From contig DVFM01000043.1 of assembly GCA_018713245.1 (NCBI GenBank), forward strand, positions 1 to 32,116: a DNA stretch of 32,116 nucleotides, given 5' to 3'. The position numbers were made by a program, and so were the translations under genes. Below are positions 15,678-23,494 of this stretch, one piece after another. Every line of letters begins with the position of its first letter. Within the stretch, counting starts at the first letter, position 1. This DNA comes from Candidatus Merdivicinus intestinavium (GTDB lineage: Bacteria; Bacillota; Clostridia; Oscillospirales; Ruminococcaceae). The notes under the pieces were generated by a model. The model had not been told where the DNA came from. It saw only the letters and a list, made by a program, of their open reading frames with translations, and did not search any database.

Positions 15678-16514
15678 ATGGATAACACAGTCGGAAAAAA
15701 TATTTATATGCTGCGGAAAAAATACGGGCTTACGCAGGAAGAACTTGCGAGACGCATCAATGTTTCATTTCAGGCTATTTCAAAATGGGAAACCGGCAAT
15801 TCAACCCCCGATCTTTCCATCTTGCCGCTTCTTGCAAATATTTTTCATTGTAATATTGATTCGCTTCTCGGATATCCTGCGGAGCAGCAAAAGATCATGG
15901 ATTATGAGGAGCGATATAAAGCGGACGGCTATTATTGGGGAAATCAGCCGTCCAATATGTGCTATGAAGTTATGAAAATCTGTCCGCCGAACAAACCGCT
16001 GCGCCTGCTTGATATAGCCTGCGGCGAAGGAAAAAATGCGGTGTTTTTTGCGAGAAACGGATATAATGTTACAGCATTCGACGCAGTGGCTTTGGGACTG
16101 GATAAGGCGCGCAAACTGGCGGATCAGGTAGGAGTCGAGATAAATTTTTTTCAGGCAAACATGCTCGATTTTAGGCTTGATCATGAATTCGACATTATTT
16201 TTTGTTCGGGGGCTTTACATTACATACCTCAAGCGCTCAGAGTTGAAATTCTGGAAAATTATCAGAATCATACTTCTGAAGGGGGGCTTCATGCGCTGAA
16301 TGTTTTTGTAAGAAAACCGTTTGTAAAAAGTCCGTCTGATGGGAAGGAAGGCCGATACAAATGGGTATCGGGAGAACTTTTTACTTATTATGCCGACTGG
16401 CTGATTACTTCTTGCGATGAGCATATTTTTGACTGTATGAGCGGGGGCGTGCCGCACCAACATTGTATGGACACTATGTATGCACTGAAACAGACGGGAG
16501 AGAGACCATTATGA
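15678..16514 (+). CDS. XRE-type HTH fused to a TehB-like SAM methyltransferase
   Basis: A 278-residue fusion. Residues 1-65 are a Cro/XRE helix-turn-helix (LRKKYGLTQEELARRINVS, AISKWETG). Residues 105-275 are a class I methyltransferase: motif I LLDIACGEGKNAVFFA (110-125), acidic VTAFD (131-135), then FDIIFCSGALHYIP (171-184). The closing region recalls TehB of the tellurite-resistance group, whose natural substrate is unclear. I use ATG 15678 with AAAGGAAAT in front. Its stop overlaps the purC ATG (ATGA), so the two are coupled. Codons are AT-rich, unlike xpt and the phosphatase gene on either side, suggesting transfer. The methyl acceptor is unknown. Confidence 0.8.
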   Translation: MDNTVGKNIYMLRKKYGLTQEELARRINVSFQAISKWETGNSTPDLSILPLLANIFHCNIDSLLGYPAEQQKIMDYEERYKADGYYWGNQPSNMCYEVMKICPPNKPLRLLDIACGEGKNAVFFARNGYNVTAFDAVALGLDKARKLADQVGVEINFFQANMLDFRLDHEFDIIFCSGALHYIPQALRVEILENYQNHTSEGGLHALNVFVRKPFVKSPSDGKEGRYKWVSGELFTYYADWLITSCDEHIFDCMSGGVPHQHCMDTMYALKQTGERPL

Positions 16515-17371
16515 AAAAAATTCTTTCAGGCAAAGTTAGAGATGTGTATGAAGTGAACGATCATGAACTCGTTATTGTTACGACAGATAGAATTTCCGCG
16601 TTTGATGTCATTTTGCCTTCAACGATAAAGAATAAGGGTGTAGCGCTTAATTTGCTGTCGTTATATTGGTTTGACTACACAAAGACGATTATTCCAAACC
16701 ACATTATTTCTTCAGAGCTTTGCGATATGCCGGATTACTTTTCAAGAAACCCTGATCTGTATGATAAGCGTACAGTTTTGGCAAAAAAGTTGAAGATGCT
16801 GCCGTATGAATTTATTGTACGGGGATATATATTTGGCAGTATGTGGAAGGAATACAAAACTTCGGGAAGCTTTTGCGGGCAGCAGATTGAGAACAAGTAC
16901 GAGCTCGCGCAAAAGCTTGAGACTCCCATTATAACGCCATCTGCCAAAAATAGCAGTGGGCATGATGAATATCTCTCTCTTGAGCAGCTGAAAAAGGAAA
17001 TTGGAAGAAAAGAAGCAGATGCAATATGCAGTATTTGTCTGAATCTTTATGAAACATGCTATCAGGAGGCTTTGAAAAAAGGAATTATCATTGCCGATAC
17101 AAAATTTGAATTCGGATATGATGAAGATGGCGAACTTGTTTTGGGAGATGAAATATTCACGCCGGATTCCAGCCGATTTTGGGCATTGTCTGACTGGGAA
17201 ATAGGGACGTCGCCGAAATCATACGATAAACAATTTGTTCGAGATTGGTTGACCCAGCATAAGATGAACGGTGTGACTCCGGCACCAGAGATTCCGGAAG
17301 ATGTTGTTAAGAAAACTGCGGCCATTTATAAGGAATGTTATTGCAAATTAACGGGGAGAAAAGGATACTGA
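16511..17371 (+). CDS. purC: SAICAR synthase (PurC)
   Basis: A 286-residue ligase that joins CAIR and aspartate with ATP to form SAICAR in purine synthesis; cytoplasmic. GKVRDVYEV, VTTDRISAFDVILPS, VRGYIFGSMWKEY, GHDEYLSLEQL, ADTKFEFGYDEDGEL, GDEIFTPDSSRFW and SYDKQFVRDWL cover all family signatures, so the enzyme looks functional. One usual Asn in GHDEN is Tyr here. The ATG lies in the stop of the methyltransferase fusion; a longer frame from 16463 overlaps that gene and is unlikely. No other pur gene is nearby. The AT-rich coding matches its partner, not the chromosome around it, and a strong hairpin follows. Confidence 0.93.
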   Translation: MKKILSGKVRDVYEVNDHELVIVTTDRISAFDVILPSTIKNKGVALNLLSLYWFDYTKTIIPNHIISSELCDMPDYFSRNPDLYDKRTVLAKKLKMLPYEFIVRGYIFGSMWKEYKTSGSFCGQQIENKYELAQKLETPIITPSAKNSSGHDEYLSLEQLKKEIGRKEADAICSICLNLYETCYQEALKKGIIIADTKFEFGYDEDGELVLGDEIFTPDSSRFWALSDWEIGTSPKSYDKQFVRDWLTQHKMNGVTPAPEIPEDVVKKTAAIYKECYCKLTGRKGY

Positions 17372-17380
17372 TCATTCGCA

Positions 17381-17425
17381 AAATATCCCCTCACACAAAC
17401 TTGCGATTTGTGTGAGAGAATATTT
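17381..17425 (+). terminator. Terminator-like long hairpin after purC
   Basis: A perfect 10-bp stem CTCACACAAA/TTTGTGTGAG (17390-17399 with 17407-17416), extended by AAATAT/ATATTT outside a small internal loop, then CGTTTTCTG. It lies 9 bases after the purC stop. Confidence 0.65.
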
Positions 17426-17495
17426 CGTTTTCTGATTTACAAAATCTCCAAAGAACAGTTGGAGGAAAAATAGCAAAGCCAACCGAGCCAGTCGA

Positions 17496-17526
17496 GGGCG
17501 ACAGCAAAAAGTGCTGCCGCCCTTTT
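17496..17526 (+). terminator. Second hairpin with T-run at the right end of the island
   Basis: An 11-bp stem with one A-C mismatch (17496-17506 with 17512-17522), loop AAAAG, then TTTT. Another pairing, ACAGCAAAA with TTTTGCTGT (17501-17531), competes with it. One reading frame across it would encode KPTEPVEGDSKKCC but has no start; I treat it as non-coding or a gene remnant. Confidence 0.6.
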
Positions 17527-17569
17527 GCTGTGTTTAAGCAAATTGGACGTGTAAATTCCCGGTTTTTTA

Positions 17570-17578
17570 TGGTATAAT
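17570..17578 (+). promoter_or_regulatory. Extended -10 promoter of the phosphatase-CorA unit
   Basis: TGG followed by TATAAT (17573-17578), 39 bases before ATG 17618. The -35 position (TGTAAA) is weak, as with other TGn promoters in this window. Confidence 0.65.
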
Positions 17579-17617
17579 CAAGGAGATAAAACCAATCCGG
17601 AAAGGGATAGAAACACG

Positions 17618-18100
17618 ATGATCCATGTTTTGTTTATCTGCCACGGCAATATCTGCCGCTCCCCCATGGCGGAGTTTGTTTTCAACGATATGGCCCGAAA
17701 ACTGGGGTTGGCGGGCAAAATCCGCGCGGATTCCGCCGCCGTCAGCACGGAGGAAATCGGGAATCCCGTCCACCCCGGGACGCGGAAAAAGCTCCGGGAG
17801 CTGGGGATTTCCTGCGAGGGAAAAACCGCCCGGCAGATGACCGCTTCGGATTACGGACGCTATGACCTGCTTGTCGGCATGGACCGGCAGAACCTGCGCG
17901 GCATCCATCGGATTGCGGGCAAAGACCCCGCGGGCAAGGTGCGCCTCCTTCTGGATTTTGCACCCCCCGGCACGGGGGACGCTTCCGGAGAGGTCGCCGA
18001 CCCCTGGTACACCGGCGACTTTGACAGCACCCTGCGGGACGTTCTGGCCGGGTGCCGCGGCATTCTCCGGCACTTTTTTCCAAAGGAGGCGGTCCAATGA
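17618..18100 (+). CDS. Low-molecular-weight protein-tyrosine phosphatase
   Basis: A 160-residue cytoplasmic phosphatase. The P-loop CHGNICRSP (Cys8, Arg14) and the late DPWYTGDF with the general-acid Asp are both present, so it should be active. The length matches the family. Targets may be protein tyrosine or arginine phosphate in Firmicutes and cannot be named here. Its stop overlaps the CorA-like start (ATGA), and a gene pair of this sort is probably read from the promoter at 17573. Codon use returns to the GC-rich type of the chromosome, marking the end of the island. Confidence 0.9.
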   Translation: MIHVLFICHGNICRSPMAEFVFNDMARKLGLAGKIRADSAAVSTEEIGNPVHPGTRKKLRELGISCEGKTARQMTASDYGRYDLLVGMDRQNLRGIHRIAGKDPAGKVRLLLDFAPPGTGDASGEVADPWYTGDFDSTLRDVLAGCRGILRHFFPKEAVQ

Positions 18101-18999
18101 TAATTCTGGACCTGGGTCGCTCCCTTCTGCCGGTACAAACAGACGGCGAAGCCAGCGGCGCGCCGCTTTTTCTTCTCTCTCCGGAGGAATTCCTCTCCCC
18201 GCCCCCCTGCATTCCACCCGGCCTTCCGCCTTATGCAGCCCAGGGCCGTATCCGGTTTTGCAAGGCGGAACCGCATGCGGGATTCCTGCTGGGGACGGTA
18301 TGTGTCCCGCCCAAGGGAGGGAAAGGCCGGGAGCTGTGTTTTGCCTTCTACCTGTTTCCGCAGCAGCTCGTCCTGGTGGCGGAGCCGGACTGCATAAACG
18401 CCCTTCTGCGGCAGCTTTCCCAGGAGGGAGAGCCTCTCCGAAGCCCCGCGCTTTTCCTTCGGGACCTGATGGACTTGCTTTTGGACAGCGATTTGCAGCA
18501 CTTGGAATCCCTGGAGGAAAACCTGGAACGCCTGGAGGAAGACGCGCTGGAAAATACGCCGGAGGATTTCAGTCACCGGATGCTGCCCCTGAAAAAGGAA
18601 ATTTCCCGTTTTTACCGGTATTACTCCCAATTGCTGAACCTCTGCGGCCAGCTTGCGGAAAACCTGCCCGCCGGCGCGGAAGGGCAGCCGTTTTTTTCCG
18701 CTCTGACTTCCCGCATTTCCCTTTTGCGGGAGGAGACGGTGACGCTGCGGGAATACTCCCTTCAGATTCGGGAGGTCTATCAGGCTCAAACCGATATCCG
18801 CCAAAACAACATCATGAAATTCCTCACCATTGTTACCACTATTTTCTTTCCCCTTTCCGTCATCGCCGGATGGTACGGCATGAACTTTTCAGATATGCCG
18901 GAACTCCGTTGGAAATACGGCTATCCGCTCGTCGCCGCCCTCAGCCTGCTGATTGTCCTCCTGTGTGTCTGGCTGTTTAAAAAGAGAAAATTCTGGTAG
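18097..18999 (+). CDS. CorA-like divalent metal ion transporter
   Basis: A 300-residue membrane protein of the CorA Mg2+/Co2+ channel type. A soluble N-terminal part with a long charged coiled region (about 150-230, LESLEENLERLEEDALEN) leads to two membrane helices at the end. Between them stands YGMNF, the conserved GMN selectivity motif. The C-terminal KKRKFW is the usual basic tail. ATG 18097, with AAGGAGG 7 bases ahead, overlaps the phosphatase stop; an upstream in-frame ATG at 18052 lies deeper in that gene. The N-terminal third is divergent and Pro-rich, so the transported ion is uncertain. Confidence 0.85.
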   Translation: MIILDLGRSLLPVQTDGEASGAPLFLLSPEEFLSPPPCIPPGLPPYAAQGRIRFCKAEPHAGFLLGTVCVPPKGGKGRELCFAFYLFPQQLVLVAEPDCINALLRQLSQEGEPLRSPALFLRDLMDLLLDSDLQHLESLEENLERLEEDALENTPEDFSHRMLPLKKEISRFYRYYSQLLNLCGQLAENLPAGAEGQPFFSALTSRISLLREETVTLREYSLQIREVYQAQTDIRQNNIMKFLTIVTTIFFPLSVIAGWYGMNFSDMPELRWKYGYPLVAALSLLIVLLCVWLFKKRKFW

Positions 19000-19058
19000 T
19001 GCCTATCCCATCCTGTCAAAATGTTCACAAAACGGCTCTATCAATTTTCGTTTCCGCA

Positions 19059-19067
19059 TGGTATAAT
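19059..19067 (+). promoter_or_regulatory. Extended -10 promoter of the CPBP-tadA unit
   Basis: TGG followed by TATAAT (19062-19067), 66 bases before ATG 19134. No clear -35 box. The 19000-19058 gap holds no gene. Confidence 0.6.
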
Positions 19068-19133
19068 GAAGCTATTGTAAAAACCGGGGCTGCCGCCCCA
19101 CTGTGAAAATGATCCACCGGGAGGTTATTGTTT

Positions 19134-20174
19134 ATGAATCCATATGACTCTGCCGGACACATTTACGTAAACGGGTTCGGCTTTGTTTCAGAAGACCCCT
19201 GGTTCCGGGAAAACCGGGCGCTTTTCAAAAATGCGGTTGTAATCGGACTGGTCCTGATCGGCATTCTGGTCCTGCCGACCCTCTGCCTGTACCCTGTCCG
19301 GCTGCTGCTGAACATTCTGTTCACCCCCTTCTACTATCTGGGAGGCTCCGCCTATGCCTCCGTCGGGCTCCAGCGGGTTTACTCGGAAACGGAACGCCTT
19401 CTGCTGGAATTGCTGGCCGTGGGCATCCCGCTGATCTTTGCGGGCCTTCTGCTGCGGCCCCGCCGGAAGGGGCTCTTCCTCACCCGGAAGCCCTCCCCCA
19501 ACCTGTTCAGCGGCTCGGTCGCCATGTGCATGGGGGTGTGGGTGCTCTGCGCCCTGGTTTCCAATCTGTCCAACAGCCTGCTGCAGAGCATTCATCTGGT
19601 GGAGCTCCACCCGGAAAACAGCATGCCGAACGTCCCCGCCGCCACCTTGATCTACCTCATCCGGGTGCTGCTGATTCCCGCGCTGCTGGAAGAGTTCCTG
19701 TTCCGCGGGGTGATCCTGCGTTCGCTGCGCCAGTTCGGCGATTCCTTTGCCATCCTGGTCTCCGCCGTCTCCTTCGGGCTCATTCATTATAATCTGAGCC
19801 GGGACCTGAAGGGCTTTGCGCTGGGTCTGGCGCTGGGATATTTCGTAATCCGAAGCGGCTCGGTCTGGACGGCGGTGGGCGGGCGTCTGGCCTGCCTGGT
19901 GCTGAGCCTTGCGTCGGAAAACCTGCCCCATCTCTTCCCCGGCCAGCTCAGCTCCATCCTGCGGGCCGTCCTGTTCCTGGCGGTGCTGGCCATCAGCCTG
20001 CTGGCGTTTGTCCGGCTCTGCCGTCAGGAAGCCAACCCCTTTATCCTCAGCAGCGGCCACACCGGCACCCGCATTTCCGTCAAGCTGGGCCGCTTTTTCG
20101 GAAACATTGTATTTCTCCTGGGCGCAGCCCTGTGGATTGCCCAGATTGTCCTGCATTTTCAGATTATCGGCTGA
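19134..20174 (+). CDS. CPBP-family intramembrane glutamic endopeptidase
   Basis: A 346-residue polytopic membrane protein. The CPBP/Abi signature is complete: EEFLFRGVIL near 186-195 (paired Glu and Arg) and SFGLIHYN near 212-219 (His and Asn). These residues form the active site of the Rce1-like proteases, which act inside the membrane. About seven or eight hydrophobic stretches are visible. The ATG at 19134 has GGGAGG 9 bases ahead; a TTG two codons earlier is less likely. It is followed 21 bases later by tadA. Substrates in Clostridia are mostly unknown; bacteriocin-immunity roles are known for some relatives. Confidence 0.88.
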   Translation: MNPYDSAGHIYVNGFGFVSEDPWFRENRALFKNAVVIGLVLIGILVLPTLCLYPVRLLLNILFTPFYYLGGSAYASVGLQRVYSETERLLLELLAVGIPLIFAGLLLRPRRKGLFLTRKPSPNLFSGSVAMCMGVWVLCALVSNLSNSLLQSIHLVELHPENSMPNVPAATLIYLIRVLLIPALLEEFLFRGVILRSLRQFGDSFAILVSAVSFGLIHYNLSRDLKGFALGLALGYFVIRSGSVWTAVGGRLACLVLSLASENLPHLFPGQLSSILRAVLFLAVLAISLLAFVRLCRQEANPFILSSGHTGTRISVKLGRFFGNIVFLLGAALWIAQIVLHFQIIG

Positions 20175-20195
20175 CCGCCGGAAAGGAGCGTCCTT

Positions 20196-20657
20196 TTGGC
20201 AACGCTGGAACAAGATACCGCCTATATGCGCCTGGCCCTCCGGCAGGCGGAGCTGGCCGCCGCCCAGGGGGAAACCCCCATCGGGGCCGTCATTGTCTGG
20301 GAGGACCGGGTTGTGGCGGCCGCCTACAACCGCCGGGAGCTGGACAAACGCGCCACCGCCCACGCGGAGATCCTGGCCATTGAGGAAGCCTGCCGGGAGC
20401 TCCGCGGCTGGCGGCTGCACAAGGCTACCCTGTATGTGACGCTGGAGCCCTGCCCCATGTGTGCCGGGGCCATTATCAACGCCCGGATTAAACGGGTCGT
20501 CTACGGCGCGCCGGACCGCAAGGCCGGGTGCTGCGGCAGCGTCACCGACCTGTTCCGGGAACCGTTCAACCACCATCCGGAAGTCTGCGGCGGGGTTCTG
20601 GCGGAGGAATCCGCCGCGCTGCTGACCTCCTTTTTCAAACGTCTGCGGAATGTGTGA
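20196..20657 (+). CDS. tadA: tRNA-specific adenosine deaminase TadA
   Basis: A 153-residue zinc enzyme that turns A34 of tRNA-Arg(ACG) into inosine. HAE (about 56-58) gives the zinc His and the proton-shuttle Glu, and EPCPMCAGA (84-92) the two zinc Cys. GETPIGAVIV and NARIKRVVYGAPDRKAGCCGS are standard. The start is TTG at 20196 with AAAGGAG 8 bases ahead. It follows the CPBP gene closely and ends before a strong terminator. In many Firmicutes the SRP RNA gene and dnaX come next; neither is seen here. Confidence 0.95.
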   Translation: MATLEQDTAYMRLALRQAELAAAQGETPIGAVIVWEDRVVAAAYNRRELDKRATAHAEILAIEEACRELRGWRLHKATLYVTLEPCPMCAGAIINARIKRVVYGAPDRKAGCCGSVTDLFREPFNHHPEVCGGVLAEESAALLTSFFKRLRNV

Positions 20658-20782
20658 ATATGCGGTTGTTTGGGTAAATTGCCCAAGCTCATGCTTTGCT
20701 GGCGCAAATGCACCGTGGAGAAGAACTTGGAAAATTCTAACCCGTCATTTTGTAGGCAAAATGACGGCGCGGGGCCATCCGC

Positions 20783-20814
20783 GGCGAACCTGCGGGTTCG
20801 CCTTTTTTCTTTTT
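20783..20814 (+). terminator. Terminator of the CPBP-tadA unit
   Basis: A perfect 8-bp stem GGCGAACC/GGTTCGCC with loop TGCG (20783-20802), followed by TTTTTTCTTTTT. Strong intrinsic terminator, 125 bases after the tadA stop. Confidence 0.85.
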
Positions 20815-20961
20815 GTTCGCGGCCGGGCCGCGAAGGGATAAGGTTCCGCTTTCTGCGGAAAGCGGTGGGGGCTCTGCCCCTCAACCCTGCGATTTTTTGA
20901 AAAAAATCGAGTAAAACTTTTCTTTTCCTCTTTTGTGCAGTTTTACTTTCAAAAAATTTTA

Positions 20962-20982
20962 GCGGCTCTATCAAAGAGCCGC
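20962..20982. terminator. Bidirectional terminator before the HAD gene end
   Basis: A perfect 8-bp stem GCGGCTCT/AGAGCCGC with loop ATCAA, followed by CTTTTTC on the + strand and by TAAAATTTTTT on the minus strand. It probably ends the cimA-HAD transcript, whose last stop is at 21000. Confidence 0.75.
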
Positions 20983-20999
20983 CTTTTTCTGCTAAAATT

Positions 21000-21812
21000 C
21001 TACTTTCCATAAGCCCCGATAAACCGGCCCACCGCGCCGATGTCCGGTTTCTCCAGGACGCCGGTGGCGGCTTTTTTCAGCTCGTCCACCGCTCCGGCCA
21101 CCGCATAGCTTTCGTCCGCAGCCTCAAAAAGAGGCCGGTCGTTGTGATTGTCGCCGAAGGCCACAACACGGGAAAAGCCGTACCTCTCCCGCAGGAACCG
21201 CACCCCCGCCGCCTTGGACGCGGAGGCGTCGTACACCTCCACATACCAGTTTTCCGGGTCGTGGACGTCCCGGTAATGGAACACATTGAGCCCCGGTATT
21301 TCCCTTAAGGCCGCCGCCAGACGGGCGGTGCGTTCCTCCGAGTCAATGACGCAGAAAAACACCCGCCAGGCCTTTTCCGGCGCTTCCCCCTGGAAAAATG
21401 TCTTATAGGGCTTGCCGGTGCGGGCTTCCAAAAACATCCGCTGGCTCAGGTTTTCCAGTTCCCGGTAATAAACGTTGATGCGGCAGCCGTCCACCGTGTA
21501 CAAAAAGCCGTCCATATGAAGCCGGTCCAAAGCGTCCAGCACCGTTTGGGCTTTTTCCCGGCTCATTTCCGCCAGCCAGAGGTATTCCTCCCGTTCAAAG
21601 TCAAACACGCCGGCGCCGTTCATCACAATGGCGGGCAGCGCGCCGCGGATGGGCTCCAGAATCCCCTTCACCGTGGCGGGGGTCCGGGCGGTGGCAACGG
21701 TGAAGCCGTCCCCCCGGGCGATGGCGGCGTTGATGCCCGCGGCGCTGTCCGGCGGGATGGTCAGCCGCCCGTCGACGAGGGTGCCGTCCAGGTCGGATAG
21801 AAACAGCGTCAT
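21000..21812 (-). CDS. Cof-type HAD-IIB phosphatase
   Basis: A 270-residue sugar- or cofactor-phosphate phosphatase of the HAD IIB group. SDLDGTLVDG at the start carries the nucleophile Asp7 and acid Asp9; TVATAR and the late FGDNHNDRPLFEAAD (Mg2+ site) complete the motifs. The C2-type cap lies between. ATG 21812 has AAGGAGG 7 bases ahead and overlaps the cimA stop by 4 bases, so it is translated with cimA. The substrate is not predictable; the coupling to cimA is not one I know as a standard pair. Confidence 0.9.
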   Translation of the reverse strand: MTLFLSDLDGTLVDGRLTIPPDSAAGINAAIARGDGFTVATARTPATVKGILEPIRGALPAIVMNGAGVFDFEREEYLWLAEMSREKAQTVLDALDRLHMDGFLYTVDGCRINVYYRELENLSQRMFLEARTGKPYKTFFQGEAPEKAWRVFFCVIDSEERTARLAAALREIPGLNVFHYRDVHDPENWYVEVYDASASKAAGVRFLRERYGFSRVVAFGDNHNDRPLFEAADESYAVAGAVDELKKAATGVLEKPDIGAVGRFIGAYGK

Positions 21813-23377
21813 CCCTGCGCCTCCTTCCAAAGCTCATACTCCAGCGCGTCCACGCAGGCCTGCAGGCTGGCCTGGATGATGTCCCTCGAAACCCCCACGG
21901 TGGTCCAGACGTCCCGGCCGTCGGTGGTTTCCACCAGCACCCGGACCTTGGCCGCCGTGGCGTCCTGGGGGTCGATGACCCGGACCTTGTAGTCGGTGAG
22001 GCGGGATTTTGCCACGCTGGGGTAGAATTTCCCCACAGCCTGCCGGAGGGCGCGGTCCAGAGCGTGAACAGGGCCCTCCCCCTCTGCGCCGCAGACCTCG
22101 AAATCGTCCCCCGCCCGGATCTTGACGATGGCGGAGGAGCCGTTTACCAGCCCTTCCCCGCCGCCCAGCTGCTCGCCCAGCGTGCGGGAATAGACCACCC
22201 GGAAAAAGGGCCGGAAATCCTCCCGCCGCCGGGCCGCCAGCAGCTTCAGGCTGGCCGCCGCGTACTCGTACTGGTAGCCCTGATGCTCCTGCTCCTTGAT
22301 GAGCTGCACCAGCTCCTGCGTGCCGGGATCGCTGCCGGCGGCGGCGGCGCCCAGCGCCTGGCTCACCGCCGCCCGGCCCGCCACCTCGGAGATCAGCAGG
22401 CTCCGGGAATTCCCCACGGCCGCGGGGTCGATGTGCTCAAAGGAAGCGGGGACCTTCATCACCCCGTCGATGTGCATCCCCCCTTTGTGGGCGAAGGCGC
22501 TCCGCCCCACATAGGGCATGCCATTGTCCGGAACCACGTTGGCGGCCTCTCCCACCGCCCGGACGCAGCGGGTGAGCCCCGCCATATTCTCCGGCGGGAT
22601 GCACCGGTATCCCAGCTTCAGCTGGAGGGAGGGGATGAGGGTGGAAAGGTTGGCGTTCCCGCACCGCTCCCCGAAGCCCAAAAGCGTCCCCTGCACCTGG
22701 GAGGCGCCCGCCTGGACCGCCAGGATGGTGTTCGCCTCAGCGCAGCCGGCATCATTGTGGCAGTGGATGCCGAGGTTCCCCTCCACCGCCGCCCGGACCG
22801 CCTGGACGGTATCCCGGATCTCCCCGGGCAGGGTCCCGCCGTTGGTGTCGCAGAGCACCAGACAGTCCGCCCCGGCCCGGCGGGCCGTTTGGAGCACCGC
22901 CATGGCATAGTCTCTGTCCTGGCGGTAGCCGTCAAAAAAGTGTTCCGCGTCGAAAAAAACCGCTAAGCCGCGCGCCTTCAGAAAGCGGACGCTGTCCTCC
23001 ACCATGCGGAGGTTTTCCTCCCTGCTGGTGCGGAGCACCCGCTCCACATGGAAGGCGGAAGCCTTGCCGAAAATGGCCGCCGTCTCGACTCCCGCCGCCA
23101 GCAGGGCCGCCAGGCCCTCGTCCTCTTCCGCCGCCGCATGGGGCTTGCGGGTGGAACCGAACGCCACCAGCCGGGCGTGCCGGAGGAAAAGCCCGGCCGC
23201 CTTTTCAAAAAATTCCCGGTCCTTGGGATTGGAGGCGGGGTTCCCGGCCTCAATGTATGCCACCCCCAGGCCGTCCAGCAGCCTTGCGATGTTCAGCTTG
23301 TCATTGACGGAAAAACTGATGTTTTCCCCCTGGGAACCGTCCCGCAGGGTCGAATCCAAAATATCCAGCCGCTCCAT
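21809..23377 (-). CDS. cimA: Citramalate synthase
   Basis: A 522-residue enzyme of the DRE-TIM/HMGL group that condenses pyruvate and acetyl-CoA to (R)-citramalate, the first step of threonine-independent isoleucine synthesis. The opening LDSTLRDGSQGENISFS holds the metal-binding Arg-Asp, and HCHNDAGCAEANT the metal His pair. GSTRKPHA, CDTNGGTLP and the C-terminal regulatory LeuA dimer domain (about 400-520) fit CimA rather than isopropylmalate synthase. AAAGGAT precedes the ATG, and a TATAAT lies at 23402-23397 without a clear -35 box. leuCD genes, which would finish the path, are not in the window. Confidence 0.93.
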   Translation of the reverse strand: MERLDILDSTLRDGSQGENISFSVNDKLNIARLLDGLGVAYIEAGNPASNPKDREFFEKAAGLFLRHARLVAFGSTRKPHAAAEEDEGLAALLAAGVETAAIFGKASAFHVERVLRTSREENLRMVEDSVRFLKARGLAVFFDAEHFFDGYRQDRDYAMAVLQTARRAGADCLVLCDTNGGTLPGEIRDTVQAVRAAVEGNLGIHCHNDAGCAEANTILAVQAGASQVQGTLLGFGERCGNANLSTLIPSLQLKLGYRCIPPENMAGLTRCVRAVGEAANVVPDNGMPYVGRSAFAHKGGMHIDGVMKVPASFEHIDPAAVGNSRSLLISEVAGRAAVSQALGAAAAGSDPGTQELVQLIKEQEHQGYQYEYAAASLKLLAARRREDFRPFFRVVYSRTLGEQLGGGEGLVNGSSAIVKIRAGDDFEVCGAEGEGPVHALDRALRQAVGKFYPSVAKSRLTDYKVRVIDPQDATAAKVRVLVETTDGRDVWTTVGVSRDIIQASLQACVDALEYELWKEAQG

Positions 23378-23415
23378 ATCCGCGCATCCTTTCCCGGATT
23401 ATAATTTTTTCCACA

Positions 23416-23465
23416 GAAAAACCCGGACGCCCCCGCCGGCCTCGCCGGCAGGGGACAAGCCCGGG
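23416..23465 (-). terminator. Terminator after the P-loop protein gene
   Basis: Minus strand: CCCGG (23465-23461) pairs with CCGGG (23426-23422) around an inner GC hairpin made of CCCC, GCCGGC, GCCGGC and GGGG, then TTTTTC. It separates the 23495 gene from cimA. Confidence 0.6.
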
Positions 23466-23494
23466 GCCTGTTATAAAACTGACAGCTGTCCGCC

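Larger units (their letters stand above)
20742..20982. repeat. Non-coding chain of palindromes
   Basis: The 342 bases after tadA hold no gene but at least seven perfect or near-perfect hairpins: CCGTCATTTTG/CAAAATGACGG (20742-20767), the terminator at 20783-20802, TTCGCGGCC/GGCCGCGAA (20816-20834), CCGCTTTC/GAAAGCGG (20846-20865), GGGGC/GCCCC (20868-20880), CGATTTTTT/AAAAAATCG (20890-20909) and the stem at 20962-20982. AGTAAAAC/GTTTTACT (20910-20946) also pairs. This looks like a dispersed intergenic repeat or several. Confidence 0.65.

Noticed and set aside
16463-16510. Extended start of purC
   Set aside because: It would overlap the methyltransferase fusion by about 50 bases; ATG 16511 begins exactly at the conserved PurC N-terminus.
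19188-20576. 462-residue minus strand frame opposite the CPBP protease and tadA
   Set aside because: Gln/Gly-rich shadow product; both + strand genes have full active-site motifs.
20658-20999. SRP RNA gene, expected after tadA in Firmicutes
   Set aside because: The conserved GGTCAGGTCCGGAAGG-type apical sequence is absent on both strands.
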